Shown: positions 31,837 through 42,310 of the stretch, piece after piece
Layout of the letters: each line of letters opens with the position of its first letter
How positions within the stretch are numbered: position 1 is the first letter of the stretch
Source: Prorocentrum cordatum
Lineage: Eukaryota > Sar > Dinophyceae > Prorocentrales > Prorocentraceae
Reading direction: 5' to 3'
NCBI GenBank assembly: GCA_963575745.1
Contig: CAUYUJ010015282.1
Coordinates: 381,651 to 445,650 of the forward strand
Length of the DNA stretch: 64,000 bases
Program-made: the position numbers and the translations under genes
Notes under the pieces: model-generated
Database searches by the model: none
What the model was told of the DNA's origin: nothing
The model's input: only the letters and a program-made list of their open reading frames with translations

Positions 31837-32097
31837 TCAGCCCGGACCCCCCCGCCGGCTCCAAGCAGAAGGACCCCTTTTCCTCCTGGTGAGCTCCCTC
31901 AGCTGGCGCCTCTGCGCCTCCTCGCCGTCGGGCAGATGGCGCACGTAGCAGTCCCTCGCCTCCAGGTGGAACGAGGGCGGCACGACGATGCCCCCCCCGA
32001 ACCTGACCGCCGGGAAGTCTTTCAGGTGGTCGTACTTGCGGAAGAGGCGGTCGTGATGCGTGGCGGGGTAGTGGAGCACCTTCGCGCCGGCCACGAC
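31837..32097 (-). CDS. GT92-like glycosyltransferase, last exon
   Basis: 87 codons with a TGA at 31,839-31,837. The translation begins VVAGAKVLHYPATHHDRLF and continues KYDHLKDFPAVRFGG, then SFHLEARDCYV and DGEEAQRRQLREL. This is the C-terminal pattern of glycosyltransferase family 92/DUF23-like enzymes: a hydrophobic VLHYP strand, a KY..L..F segment and an FHL.(S/A)RD box. The acceptor is AAGAG|GTC, in phase 0, and joins exactly to the exon at 36,128-36,244 (ATGE|VVAGAK). The basic C-terminus (TRRKRGPSAWSRRGGPG) is not conserved in the family. An HF1 element begins 6 nt upstream of the exon. Confidence 0.65.
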   Translation of the reverse strand, partial: VVAGAKVLHYPATHHDRLFRKYDHLKDFPAVRFGGGIVVPPSFHLEARDCYVRHLPDGEEAQRRQLRELTRRKRGPSAWSRRGGPG

Positions 32098-32103
32098 CTC
32101 TTG

Positions 32104-32241
32104 AGGAACAAAGGAACGCGCGGATTTCTAGGATCGGTGCAAGACGCGCCAGGGGTGGCGCTGGAGGCGCCGCCAGGGCGGCCGAACACCGATCCAACAA
32201 TTAATCGCGGATCTCCGACAATTTATGCTTATGCGTTTCTT
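32104..32241. mobile_element. Foldback/MITE-like element HF1, copy 3, abutting an exon
   Basis: The complement of the right arm reads AAACGCATAAGCATAAATTG then TCGGAGATCCGCG, as in the other copies. The left arm is shortened to CGCGCGGATTTCTAGGATCG. On the minus strand the element edge TTTGTTCCTCAAG leads straight into the acceptor of the glycosyltransferase exon. Confidence 0.55.
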
Positions 32242-32544
32242 CTCTCCTCTGAAGAGAATAATCTGGGAATCTCTGAGGGCATGCAGATCTGGGCGATGGC
32301 TCGCGGTCGTTCCGGAGCGCTCCAGAACGCTCTGAGAGCGTTCTGATAGACTTATCCCCAAACATGGGTCCCCGACCCGTTCCCTGGAACCCGTTTGCCA
32401 TCCCGAATCGTTTTTGACGGTTTCGGGGCCTGGCAAGGCCCCCCACCAGGCTCCGAAAACGAAGAACAGCTCGTGATTCTTTCATGACCCAAGGGGGTCA
32501 AAATCGTCACGTTATGATGCATTCTCGGGGGACCTTGGCTGTCC

Positions 32545-32660
32545 AGTCGCGGCCCTATCCGCGTCGAATCCATGTCGGCCTCGTCGGATCCGTGTCGACT
32601 CCGCGTCGAATCCACGTCGACTCCACGCCAAATCCGCGTCGAGTCTTTTATCGAGCCCGC
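32545..32660. repeat. 12-13-bp repeat (CGCGTCGACTCC)n
   Basis: About eight imperfect copies of CGTGTCGACTCCG / CGCGTCGAATCCA. It lies in the second intron of the glycosyltransferase gene. 32,660-33,290 otherwise holds little; an open frame of 62 codons at 33,012-33,200 (starting MDIPGPAASAKAEG) has ordinary composition but no support. Confidence 0.6.
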
Positions 32661-33289
32661 GCCGGGCACAAGAAAAGACACCCATCTGGGGACAGGCGAG
32701 GCCCCCCGAAGATGCAACGTACGTCATCCTAGGCCTGCCACTCGAACCTCGTCGCTCTGTGGGCGCACAAACCCGAGGTCCATCGTGAGCAGCTCGCTCT
32801 CGGGGTACGTCGACCATGCGGCCCCGCAGCCGCGCAGCCGCTCCACCTCCCGAGGCCTCTCCCCAACCGGGCTCCAGGAGGAAGGATCGCGCCGCGTCGC
32901 CGATGTGCCGCTGACGCATCGGCAACGTCGGCGATGTATCCCAACACAGCCGTACGTGCGATCAAGAAAACTATAGTTTAAAAGACCTGGGCGAACTTTC
33001 TAGAAGTTTCTTTGGACATTCCTGGGCCAGCTGCTTCTGCTAAGGCTGAAGGGACGAACGTGCTTGAGGAACTGTGCCAACTTTCTGGCAAATGGGTTAA
33101 TCAACGCTGGCCCAACTTGTCGGGGGCAACTGTGTTCATCAAATGCTGGACCATATACGCTCGCGCATTGAAAAAAATAAGGATGGCATGTGATTTCTAG
33201 ATTTTCTGCATCTGGGACCCCAACGACTCAGGATGAAAAACCGATCTCGGGGAATGGTGCGAGACCTCTGGGTGTCGACGCCATGAAAA

Positions 33290-33660
33290 CATCATGACGT
33301 CGGGGGTCTGGGACACCAGCGATGCAATTGGCGCCGTCGGCGTGAAGAACATCGGGTTCCACATCGAGCCACATCGCCGATGCATCGGCGATGCGGCGCG
33401 GTCCTCCAACCCCATCTACTCGGACCCCATCCTGGGAAATCGAAAAGTACTGATAAAGCTACTCCCTGGACCTCTCCCAGGGTGCGTTCTAGCTGGAATT
33501 TCGGGGCGAATCCAGCGGTGGCGACGAGGGCATCCCAGGGGGGCTCACAAAGAAGGCGAAAACGAGGGAAGGGCAGCGACATCAGCACCTCTTCCTCCTC
33601 GGGCCATCTACTCGGACCCCACCTGGGATGCGGAGCGGTCCTCCGACCCCATCTGGTCGA
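33290..33660. repeat. Inverted dispersed repeat, left partner
   Basis: Matches 44,945-45,415 in opposite orientation over several hundred bp. Shared landmarks include ATCGGCGATGCGGCGCG, CTCTCCCAGGGTGCGTTCT and GCGAATCCAGCGGTGGCGAC. The pair lies on either side of the glycosyltransferase exons, about 11.5 kb apart. 33,660-34,190 holds no gene that I can support. Confidence 0.65.
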
Positions 33661-34194
33661 TTTCCGCTTGTCAGGAGAGGCGAAGTCCAGACGGAATCAG
33701 CCCAAACAAAGACCGAGCATTCCGTATGGACTATAGCCCGCGTGTGCGTAACATCCCCTCAGGAGAGGCCAAATCTAGACGAAGTGAGTCCAGCCACAGA
33801 CCGACGACTCCGTATGACCTTATTCCGCAAGGACTTAGCATCCTCCGAGCTTGGGAGGCAGGAGAGCCCAGAATCAAATCGAAAAGTCGGACCTGCAATC
33901 GAAATTAATCGAATCGGCGGAAATCAGCAACCGAGTCAGGAAAACTCGAATCGGCGGAAATCGGCAGGCTACAGACTCTGAAACATTTCTCCTTACAAAC
34001 AACACCCCAAGAACAACCGACAGACAAACGAAACCTTCTGCACCCGACCCCGTTCGCCTTGCCGAACGTGTGGTCCAACCACCCCGCCAGAAAATTCTAA
34101 ACGGGCTCGCGCCGGGAGGGGGCCCCTGGGTGGATCCACTCCTTTAATTTGAATTTTATTGAGGAAAGTGGGTGGAGCCTGGTTTGGGCGATTC

Positions 34195-34790
34195 TGCTTG
34201 TGACGTCCTCAAAATCTGCCTGGTTTGGGCCCTGGTTTGGCCTGGGTTTGCTCGGTTGGGCGCCGCAAGCCGCTGAGACATCCTCCAAATTTGCCTTGTG
34301 TGGCCCCTGGTCTGGCCTGGTTTGGGCCCGGTTTCCCTTGGGCCGTCCCTATAAGTTTGTTTGGTTTGGCGCGGGCCCGGTTTTACCTGAGACGTCCTCA
34401 CGATTTGCCTGGTTTGGCCTGGTTCGGGCTTGGTTTTGCATGAAGCGTCATTACACTTTGGCTGGTTTGGTGTGGTTTGGGCTTGGTTTTGCTTGAGACG
34501 ACTTCGCAATTTGCTGGTTTGGCCTGGTTTGGGCCCGGTTTCGCTTGAGACGTCCTGCAATTTGCCTGGTTTGGGCCCGGTTTCGCTTGAGACGTCCTCG
34601 CAATTTGCCTGGTTTGGCCTAGTTTGGGCCCCGTTTCGCCTGAGACGTCCTGGCAAATTGCCTGGTTTGGCATGGTTCCGCATTTTTTTCGCCTGAGACG
34701 TCCTCGCAAATTGCTTGGTTGGGCCTGGTTTGGCTTCTTCTTCTTCTTCTTCTTCTTCGCCTGAGACGTCCTTGCAATGTGCAAGGTTTG
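34195..34790. repeat. Degenerate ~50-bp tandem repeat
   Basis: About 11 units with the core TGAGACGTCCTCGCAATTTG then CCTGGTTTGGGCCCGGTTT. The core also occurs, inverted, in the 131-bp array at 48,215-49,165. Confidence 0.8.
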
Positions 34791-34799
34791 GCCCTGGTT

Positions 34800-36120
34800 T
34801 CGGCGAAACTCTTGCAACGCCCCTGGTTCGACCTTGGCACGCTGCGCGCATAGCAATATCCGCAAATTGCCCCGTCTCGGGCGCGGGCATGCCCCGACTA
34901 CATCTTACACGTTCGCATTCTCCTCCTCCTGCTCCTCCTCCTCCGTCATCGATGACACGTTCGGGAAAATCTGCACGTGTTGCAACTCCTGCTCGAAACC
35001 GAATCCAAGATGTAAAGCACGACTATACTTGAATAGTTGCGCCTGTTGTCACTTTGGCCCCGGTTTCTGTTGTAAAAACCATACACGTTCATTGGGTGTC
35101 TCCTCGTTTGTTCATTGGGTCTCTCCTAGTTACGTATGCTTTCCGATTTTCTCCCCGGGGTCGCATCAGAGAAAAACACGATTTCACAGAAAATGCCGGA
35201 ACCCAGAGAACTGGTCAAAAACATAATTGTTTTCCACCAGGAACTGGGGTGGATCAGGCGGCCCAAGAACAAGTAGCCCAAACGGGCTGTTCCTTTTCAA
35301 ACATGTGTTCGTCAGGGGGTGACAGCAGTATGTTGCCCCCCCCCAGAGGGGGTGGCGTCGTCTCCCCCAGCACGTCCCCCTCCCGAAAGGGGGAAGCGCA
35401 GCCCTGGGGCCTCTCCTTGCCTAAGTGAGAGTGGTCGGCCAGACCGAGACACTAGCCAGCGATGAGGCGAGAACCAGGGAGTGGCCGGCGTTCGGGCGAG
35501 AGCGCACGTCAACGTCGTCGTAGTCGTCGTCGTGGTCGTCGAAATCATCATCGTCGTCGTCGTCGGCGGCGTCGTCGTGGGAGGGGCCGACGCTCCGAGA
35601 CACATTATATTTTGTCACATGGTGCAGGGAAATGAAGGAAACTATTCTTTCACACGCGTGGTGGGCGCATACATTCGGGACGTTGTGACCCCTAGGCGCT
35701 CCCAAGACACATTGGGTGTCGTCGATGTGTGTATGACAATGAGCTGACATTTCACCCACGTCGTGGGTGCAAATACGCGAAACAGGACGGTGTGTACTGA
35801 ACACGCACATACTGACCCACATTCCGCACTGGTGTGCTACAATATAACCAGGGCGGTGGGTGTGGACATCCGCGGCGCAGTGTGTTCGGCCAGTCGCTGC
35901 ACCACATAGTGCAACCATCGCTCACACAAATCCCCCTGTTATGCGACATTGGACCATGTGGCGGCGTGAGGAGAAAAATCTTCCCGAGCCTGTAGTATGC
36001 CTCCAATGAGAAATCGGAGCCCAACTCAGAACCCCAGGTCGAACCGAGTCGGAATCGGAAGCCATCGAAGTTTGAATCGAATCGAGTCGGAGGAGTCGAA
36101 ACGAGCCCTGCTTGGGAGGC
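34800..36120. other. Intronic sequence, no gene seen
   Basis: Within the second intron of the glycosyltransferase gene. Contains a short GTC/TCG microsatellite (35,515-35,575) and otherwise non-repetitive DNA. I see no exon with conserved composition. Confidence 0.4.
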
Positions 36121-36127
36121 CTGGAAC

Positions 36128-36244
36128 CTCGCCCGTGGCGTCACGAACCAGCAGGTGCACCGACCGGGGCGCAAAGGGCTCCCCGTCGCGGCGGACCCGG
36201 GCCGCGCTCTTGCCGTTGTCGTAGTAGAGGAAGTAAGTCCCCGC
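36128..36244 (-). CDS. GT92-like glycosyltransferase, middle exon
   Basis: 39 codons, phase 0 at both ends: acceptor CCCAG|GCGGGG, donor GGCGAG|GTTCCA. The translation contains TYFLYYDNGKSAARV and PFAPRSVHLLVRDATGE. NGKSA-R followed by a P..VH segment is a hallmark of the C-terminal half of family 92-like glycosyltransferases. Joined upstream it reads ...VRALP|AGTYFLYYDNG and downstream ...DATGE|VVAGAKVLHY; both junctions keep frame and motif spacing. The exon sits alone between introns of about 4.2 and 4.0 kb filled with repeats. Confidence 0.65.
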
Positions 36245-36379
36245 CTGGGTTCTCCTCGTGCGCGGCGCGCTCAGAGAGTAGGGGGGAGGGGGGGGGTGGA
36301 GGGAAAAGGGGGCAACAGGAAGAGGAGGAGGAGGAGGAGGAGCAGGGGGAGGAGGAGGAGGAGAAGGAGGATGAGGAGG

Positions 36380-38270
36380 AAGAGGACGACTGTAATTCAA
36401 AGAGTCATCAACGATATTGGAATCAACCCTACCTCCGGGCTCCCTCTTCATAGGCCACGGGCTAATTTCCACTCAGGGAAGTGCCCCGTTGGAAGACAAT
36501 CGTTGGACGATCGTGCAGCGTGCAAAAACACCATTCTTGGAACTTCACCGCCGTGGATCATCTAGATTGCTGCGTCTTGACGATCCTGAATCGTGGCAGA
36601 ACGCCTTCCTTGGACTTCCACACCGCGAGTCAACGTGACCGTTGTGCCCTGACAGTCCTGAATTGCTCCCAATTGCAATATCTTGTACGTGAACCATGGG
36701 AGCCCGTGACACTCTTGCAAAGTCTTAGCATGAATGCGCGCGACGCTACGGCAAGAATCACATTTTGAAAAGGAGCCGTCACCGATCCGCGAAAATCTTT
36801 GATGTTGACAACGAGTGCGCGCGGCACTACGACATTCGGTGTGCGCGGCACTACGGCACTACGGCAAAACCGCACGCCCTCAGCACTTGAAATTCTCGCA
36901 CAATGTATGGAAACGAATGTGCGCTGCGCCAAGGCGCAGGCCACATTTTGGAAACGGCTCGCTTTCCTTCTGCGAAACTGTTCTCACGGTTTAAGCTTCC
37001 TAATCATGAATGGTGGGGCGGTCTCAGACGAAAAACCTGGTCCGCTCTTCCCTCTCGCGTCGGGATGCGAGAGGGAAGAGCTGTGTATAAGGGGCAGTAA
37101 TGGAGGGAGGAGTATCGAGGAGGAGGGGGGAGGAACGAGGAGGAGGGAGGAAGAGAAGGAGGAGGACCAGTGTGAACCCAAGAGCCATCAACGATGTTGA
37201 AATAAACCCTCCCTCCAGCTTCCTCTTCACAGGCCCCTACAACGGTTCATTTCGAGTGAGGGGGGTTGCCCCGTCGGAAGACAACCGTTTGAATACCCAA
37301 ACGCATGCCAATCAATGTATCTCGGGATTCCAACGCCACGGGTCAACCTGACTGTTGCGTCTTGACGATCCCGCATCGTGCCAGAATGCCATTCCTGGGA
37401 CTTCAACACCGCGAACCAACGTAACTGTTGCACCCGCATGATCTGGATTCCGTCTCAAACGCCATTTCTAGTACGTTCATCACGGGAATACGTGAAGCCG
37501 TTTGATTTTTTGAAACGAATGTGCGTGGCGCTAAAGCGAGAACCACATTTTGAAAAGGAGCCGCCCTCAACCCGCGAACCTCTTGCAAATGCTTAAAACG
37601 AAAGTGTATGGCGCTAAAGCGAGAACCGCATTTTTGAAAACCACCCACCCTCAATCCGTGAAGCTCCTTCAAGTTCTTAAAACGAATGCGCGCGGCGCGA
37701 AAGCGAGAGCCATGTTCTGAAAGCGACCCGCCCTCTATCCACGCAGCACTTGCAAATGTTAAAACCACAGCGCGCAGCGCAGAGGCGAGAATCGCACTGT
37801 TGAAAACCAGCCACCCTCCGTCCGTGAAGCTCTTTCCCAAGTGTTCACAACGAATGTGCGCGGCGCCAAGGCGATGACCACACGTTGAAGACGACCCGCC
37901 CTCAGTCCGTGGAGCTCTTTCTCCAATGTTCACAACGAATGTGCGCGACGCTACGGCAAGAATCACATTTTGAAAAGGAGCCGTCATCGATCCGCGAAAA
38001 TCTTTGATGCTGACAACGAGTGCGCGCGGCACTACGACATTCGGTGTGCTCTTTCTCAAATGTTGACGACGACCCGCCCTCAGTCCGTGGAGCTCTTTCT
38101 CAAATGTTCACAACGAATGTGCGCGGCGCCGAGGCGATGACCACACGTTGAAGACGACCCGCCCTCCACCCGTGAAGCTCTTTCCCAAATGTTCACAACG
38201 AATGTGCGCGGCGCCGAGGCGATGACCACACGTCGAAGACGACCCGCCCTCCACCCGTGGAGCTGTTGCC
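36380..38270. repeat. Dispersed repeat family R85, copies 2 (36,380-36,960) and 3 (37,150-38,270)
   Basis: Both copies start with a GGA-rich lead and the AGAGCCATCAACGAT-type block seen at 750. In copy 3 the tandem tail is well preserved: successive units at 85-bp spacing (for example 38,107 and 38,192) read CACAACGAATGTGCGCGGCG, CGATGACCACACGT, GACGACCCGCCCTC. The region lies in the first intron of the glycosyltransferase gene. Confidence 0.75.
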
Positions 38271-38399
38271 AACGTTTGCGCCTCGGGGCCAGCAGCGGTG
38301 CGGAGGTCTGAAGCGACACGCCCGGCCCGCCCTGAACGCTCGCCTCGGGGTGGGACAGGAGGAACGTCATTACAAGCCAGAGGAACGGAGGAACGAAGG

Positions 38400-38530
38400 G
38401 GAGGATGAGGAGGAGGAGGAGGAGGAGGAGGAGGAGGAGGAGGGTGATAATGAGGAGGAGGAGGGGGAGGAGGAGGAGGAGGAGGAGGAGGAAACGGAGG
38501 AGGAATGAGGAGCGAGGAGGAGGAGGGGGG
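38400..38530. repeat. (GGA)n microsatellite
   Basis: Imperfect GGA triplets. 38,540-38,960 holds no exon that I can confirm. Confidence 0.9.
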
Positions 38531-38965
38531 AGGGTGTTGCTCGCGCAGGGGAAGGCCCTGGGCTCCCTCGACGCGAGGGGGGGGGGGAGGGAGGGCCATA
38601 AGATCTGGTTAAGGTCGAGCGCCTCCCCGTCCCCCCTCCCCCCGCGGTGCGCGCCGTGGGTCCTCGCCCAGCGCTGCATGCCCCGCTCGCCCAGGGGCGT
38701 CTTCGGCACGCGGCCCGCGGGGACCTCTCGGCGCCCGCGGCTCGATCGGAAGGGCGCGCGGCCGCTGTCGTGCCGGAGCCGGCTGGGGGTCCGCGGCAGG
38801 ACCAGGCAAGCGCGCACCACTGCTCGCAGAATAGCTACCAGCAAATGGCCTGGATCCGCCGCGGGGGATCTACGGTACATTTCCTCGAAGCCAGCATCTG
38901 TTTTTTTTTTCCGAGTAGCGGAACGCGCTGGATGGAGAACGAAGCCAGGACGAGGATACATTTGC

Positions 38966-39214
38966 TTGACCCAAAAGTTGGTCCAGCTGAACAGGGGTGG
39001 TGCAATAGGTTTGAGGCAGTCGTACTGCAAATGTATTGCGCCAGAGAATTGTAGCATTTTGTTGCAGCTGACGTAGTGCACGCGAAAACCCAGCAATACA
39101 TGTGCGAACCATAATGTATTTATTACACGCCCCAGTTCTACTGCAACCCCACAACCCTGTTGCACCAAATCTATTGCAACACCCCTTTGTCGCTGGACCC
39201 CCTTGTGGGTCAGC
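38966..39214. mobile_element. Inverted-repeat element HF2, copy 1
   Basis: About 249 bp. The left arm reads TTGACCC...GTCCAGCTGA and GGGGTGGTGCAATAGG; the complement of the right arm reads GGGTCCAGCGACAAAGGGGT then TGCAATAGATTTG. The interior is degenerate GTGCAATAYATTTGG units. A second copy is at 41,269-41,473. Confidence 0.65.
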
Positions 39215-40319
39215 CAAAATACAATCGGGTGATAAATCGAGAATCTCTGAGATCCGGCGGCTCTGGAGGATGTCGCGGGCGGGGCGGCCTTCTCAGAGCG
39301 TGCCGGAACGATCTGAGAGCGTTCCAGAACTTGAGCTTTACGCATCCTCGTCCTGGCCCCGTCCGATCTGGTGGCCCAGCCCAGCACTGGGTCAGGCCAG
39401 CAGGAGGGGGGCCGGGGAGAAGATTCCGAGGTTCTCGGCGATGGTTCTGCACATGTTTCTACCTTCGGGGGGGGGGTCCGTTCTCGGGCCCTGGGACCGT
39501 CCAAAGCGGATCCGAGGCGAGAAGCTGCACCAGATGGACCCTCGACCCCGGGAGGGGTCCAGGGGCCGATTCTGAGCGGACTTGAACTCATTTCCCCTCC
39601 TCGCCGACGGCGACGATAGGGGCGAATAGCCCCGGGGCGGGCATTACACGCATTCGCCCGGGAGCCTCGTCGAAGACATAGATCACCGGCACCCCTGGAT
39701 ACATGTATTGCTCACCCCGTGGCTATTCGCCCCTGTCGCCGCCTCCGACTTTTTCTGTAGCCCCAGCCAGGTCAGCCCCCCCCGGCCGCCTCCAACCTTC
39801 GTGAGCGCCTTCTGCTTGTGCTCTCTCCGCGAGGGATGCGGGCGGGAATTTTCTGCTCAGCGCGTCGCCGAGGAGGCCCTGGCGACACGCCATGCCCTGC
39901 GAGCGGATAGCGTGTCGCTCTGCTCCGCGGAGCGGTAGGCCCGGCAAGGCTCGGGGCGCTGGCGCTGGGGGCCGGTAAATGGGCAGCGTGTCGCGCCGGA
40001 GCGTGGTGCGCCAGAACCGGCGGAGCGACACGCTAAACAACGTATCCTGGCCGTACAGTAGACACAGGCGGTACCACATCTTGTTATAAGAAATCGTGGG
40101 GCTCAGTCTTCGTCGAGTGTCGAGCCTCGTGAGGTGCCCCAGCCCTCTGTGAGCCACCAGGGGCATCAGGGGACAAAAACTGCCGTGGGGCACCTTTTGA
40201 CATGCCTACTCGACTGGAGGCCATCGAAGTCCGCACAGCTCCGCAGAGCGGCTCGTATCGCTGCGAGCGGAGCAAGTGGATCCATCGATGTTGGCCGCGC
40301 GCGTGCAAGGGTGTGGCGC

Positions 40320-40420
40320 AAGGGGGGGGGGGGGGGGGGGGGCCTTCTAAGAAGGCAGGGGGGGGCTTCTTAGAAGGCAGGGTCCTTCTTAGAAGGCCCC
40401 CCCCGCCACCGGCAAGGCAC
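40320..40420. repeat. G homopolymer and CCTTCTAAGAAGG palindromes
   Basis: About 22 consecutive G are followed by three copies of GCCTTCTAAGAAGGC or its halves. It overlaps the donor side of the glycosyltransferase exon at 40,410. 39,215-40,320 holds no gene that I can support. Confidence 0.75.
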
Positions 40421-40916
40421 GCACACCGAACACGAAATCGGCACGTCCGGAGGACCGCCGAGCCTTGAACAGGGTGACGTCGAGGAAGGGCGCCAGGGTG
40501 TGGTCCTCGGGCACCGCCTCGAAGTTCTCGTAGAGGCACAGCTCGCACCGCCCCTCCTCGAGGTGCCTCAGGTGCGCCTGAAGCCCGTGCGCGGGTGGCA
40601 CGAAGAGCTCGTCGTGGTCGAGGTGGAAGAGCCAGTCCACTGCCTCGGGACTCCCTGGGGCGGCGAGCGTGCACCTGCGCACGCAGTGGGCAATGTTGAG
40701 CAGCTGGCGACACATCCGGTCGTCAGCAAACTCGGCCAGGTCCCCCCAGCTCCGCAGAGATCTCCACTCCGACCGCAGCCCTGGCCCGCTGCACACGACG
40801 CTCAGGAACTCGGCGCTGTAAATCCCGAGCGCCTCCTCGATTGCGCTGGCGTCCTCGACGGGATCGTCGAAGTAGAGGAAGAGATGCGCGAACCCAATGA
40901 TCCGGAACCTTGGCAT
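40410..40916 (-). CDS. GT92-like glycosyltransferase, catalytic exon (5' exons not found)
   Basis: 169 codons, ending with donor CCG|GTGGCG in phase 0. Counting from the first in-frame Met, GFAHLFLYFDDPVEDAS (8-24) matches the (F/Y)-x-(L/I)-Y-D-D-x-(S/P)-x-D nucleotide-sugar motif of GT-A glycosyltransferases, and VDWLFHLDHDELFVPP (93-108) the W-x-x-x-x-D-x-DE metal-binding motif. CRQLLNIAHCVRR lies between, as in family 92/DUF23-like enzymes. The product would transfer a sugar, probably in the secretory pathway; substrate unknown. A typical enzyme has about 100 residues before this, plus signal or membrane anchor, so earlier exons should lie above 40,916, and the Met here may not be the start. 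An AT-rich island lies just beyond. Confidence 0.7.
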
Positions 40917-41084
40917 AAGGGAGCCGGTTCCCGAGGCGAGCGGGTCCTGGACAGCGCTCGGGCCTTCCCCCGCGGGGCCTCGGCGACGTCGAAAACGCGG
41001 GGAGAAACTCAAGGACCCTTGTCTCTCAGAGCCCTTCTTCCTCATCATCACTATACGTGAGCATGTTGGCTTTCTGTTGTTAGC

Positions 41085-41225
41085 AATCACATATGTGTAT
41101 ACATGTATATTTGAATATTTATATATATATATACATATTTATATATATGTATAATTTCATACATTATGTTTCGTTATATCTATATATGAATATGTATGTA
41201 TTAGTATGTTTCGTTCTCTATATTA
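41085..41225. other. AT-rich island
   Basis: Runs of TATATATATA and ATATTTATAT in an otherwise GC-rich region. It lies upstream of the glycosyltransferase catalytic exon. Confidence 0.7.
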
Positions 41226-41268
41226 ATATCTGAACTTCTACATGTGGCCGAAGGTTCGGGGAAGGATT

Positions 41269-41473
41269 TGGGTGACCCCCAAAAGGGTCCAGCTGCAAGG
41301 GGGTGGTGCAATCGATCTCAAGTAATGCAAGTAGCGCATTGCGCGCGAAAATACAGCAATGCAGTTGCGCCCCGAAATGTATTGCATGCCCCAAATGTAT
41401 TGCAACCCCACAAATCGATTGCACCAGATCTATTGCACCACCTCCTTGTCGCTGGACCCCCCTTGGGTCAACC
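41269..41473. mobile_element. Inverted-repeat element HF2, copy 2
   Basis: About 205 bp. The left arm has GGGTCCAGCTGCAAGGGGGT then GGTGCAATCGATCT; the complement of the right arm is GGGTCCAGCGACAAGGAGGT then GGTGCAATAGATCT. The interior is GTGCAATAYATYTGG-type units. Confidence 0.7.
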
Positions 41474-41639
41474 CGGAAGGAGGGGTCTGGGTCTGGGCGG
41501 ATCTGCATGTGCCAGTCGCTCAAGCAGACTGGGGGGGGTCCTGAGCAGTCGCCACAGGCAGCCGCAAGACGCAGCCGCGATCTGGTCCGTGGGGGGGGGG
41601 CCAGGAGCCGGCGCCGCTCGGCGCAAGAGTGCGGGTGGG

Positions 41640-42310
41640 GCATGGGATATCAGGAACCTTTTTAGGTAAGGAGCCCAGGGTCTGTGAGCTGGCAGAGCAC
41701 CGATGGAGGCTTGGCCACGGATGCCACCGCCGCCCTCAGCAGGCAAGGGATCCTCCAGGGTCTGCAGGGCCTCGTGGGCACGGAGGCCCAGACCGCAGCT
41801 TCCCGGCGGGCAGGTCTCGGCCTCCAGAGGCCTGGAGGCCTGGAAGCACCCGAGGCCCCCGGCAATTCCCCAGGAGGCCTCTGGAGGCCTCGGGGACCCC
41901 GAGAAGGGCCAGCAGCCTCCCAAAACCGTTCCCCCCCCAGCTGAGAAGTCACCCCCACAGAGGGCCCCAGCAGTGACAACTCCCTGATGGCAGGTTTTGT
42001 TTGAAGAATTGTAGCGTTCTCGCCTTTTCGGGCTTCTAACGCCCCAAGTCGGCCCAAGAGGCCCCAAAGATTGCCCCAAGAGGGCCCAAGATGGCCCCCT
42101 AAGAGGTTCCCAAGACGGCGCTGGAGGGCGCCAAGACCGCCAGGAAGCCCCCGGGAGGGCCCCAAGATGGCCCAAGAAGCGGAACCCGAACTGATATTTC
42201 GAGCCTGCCTCCAAAAAGATGGGCCCCGAGACCGCCACCAGGCCCCCAAGAGGCCCCCAGATGCTCCCGCGATGCCCCCAAGAAGCCGACAGAGGCATCA
42301 AACGTGCTTC
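41640..42310. repeat. Degenerate CCAAGA-rich repeat, locus 2, with GC-rich lead
   Basis: 42,000-42,310 has CCCCAAGAGGC / CCCAAGATGGCC units as at 4.5 kb. 41,680-41,940 has balanced open frames on both strands, but no family or splice evidence to choose between them. 42,310-43,150 holds a block shared with 39,880-39,990 (GCGGCAGCGTGCCGCTC-like) and no gene that I can support. Confidence 0.55.

Noticed and set aside
41684-41944. Plus-strand frame TDGGLATDATAALSRQG... as a gene
   Set aside because: The minus strand is equally plausible over the same bases; no start context, family or splice evidence.
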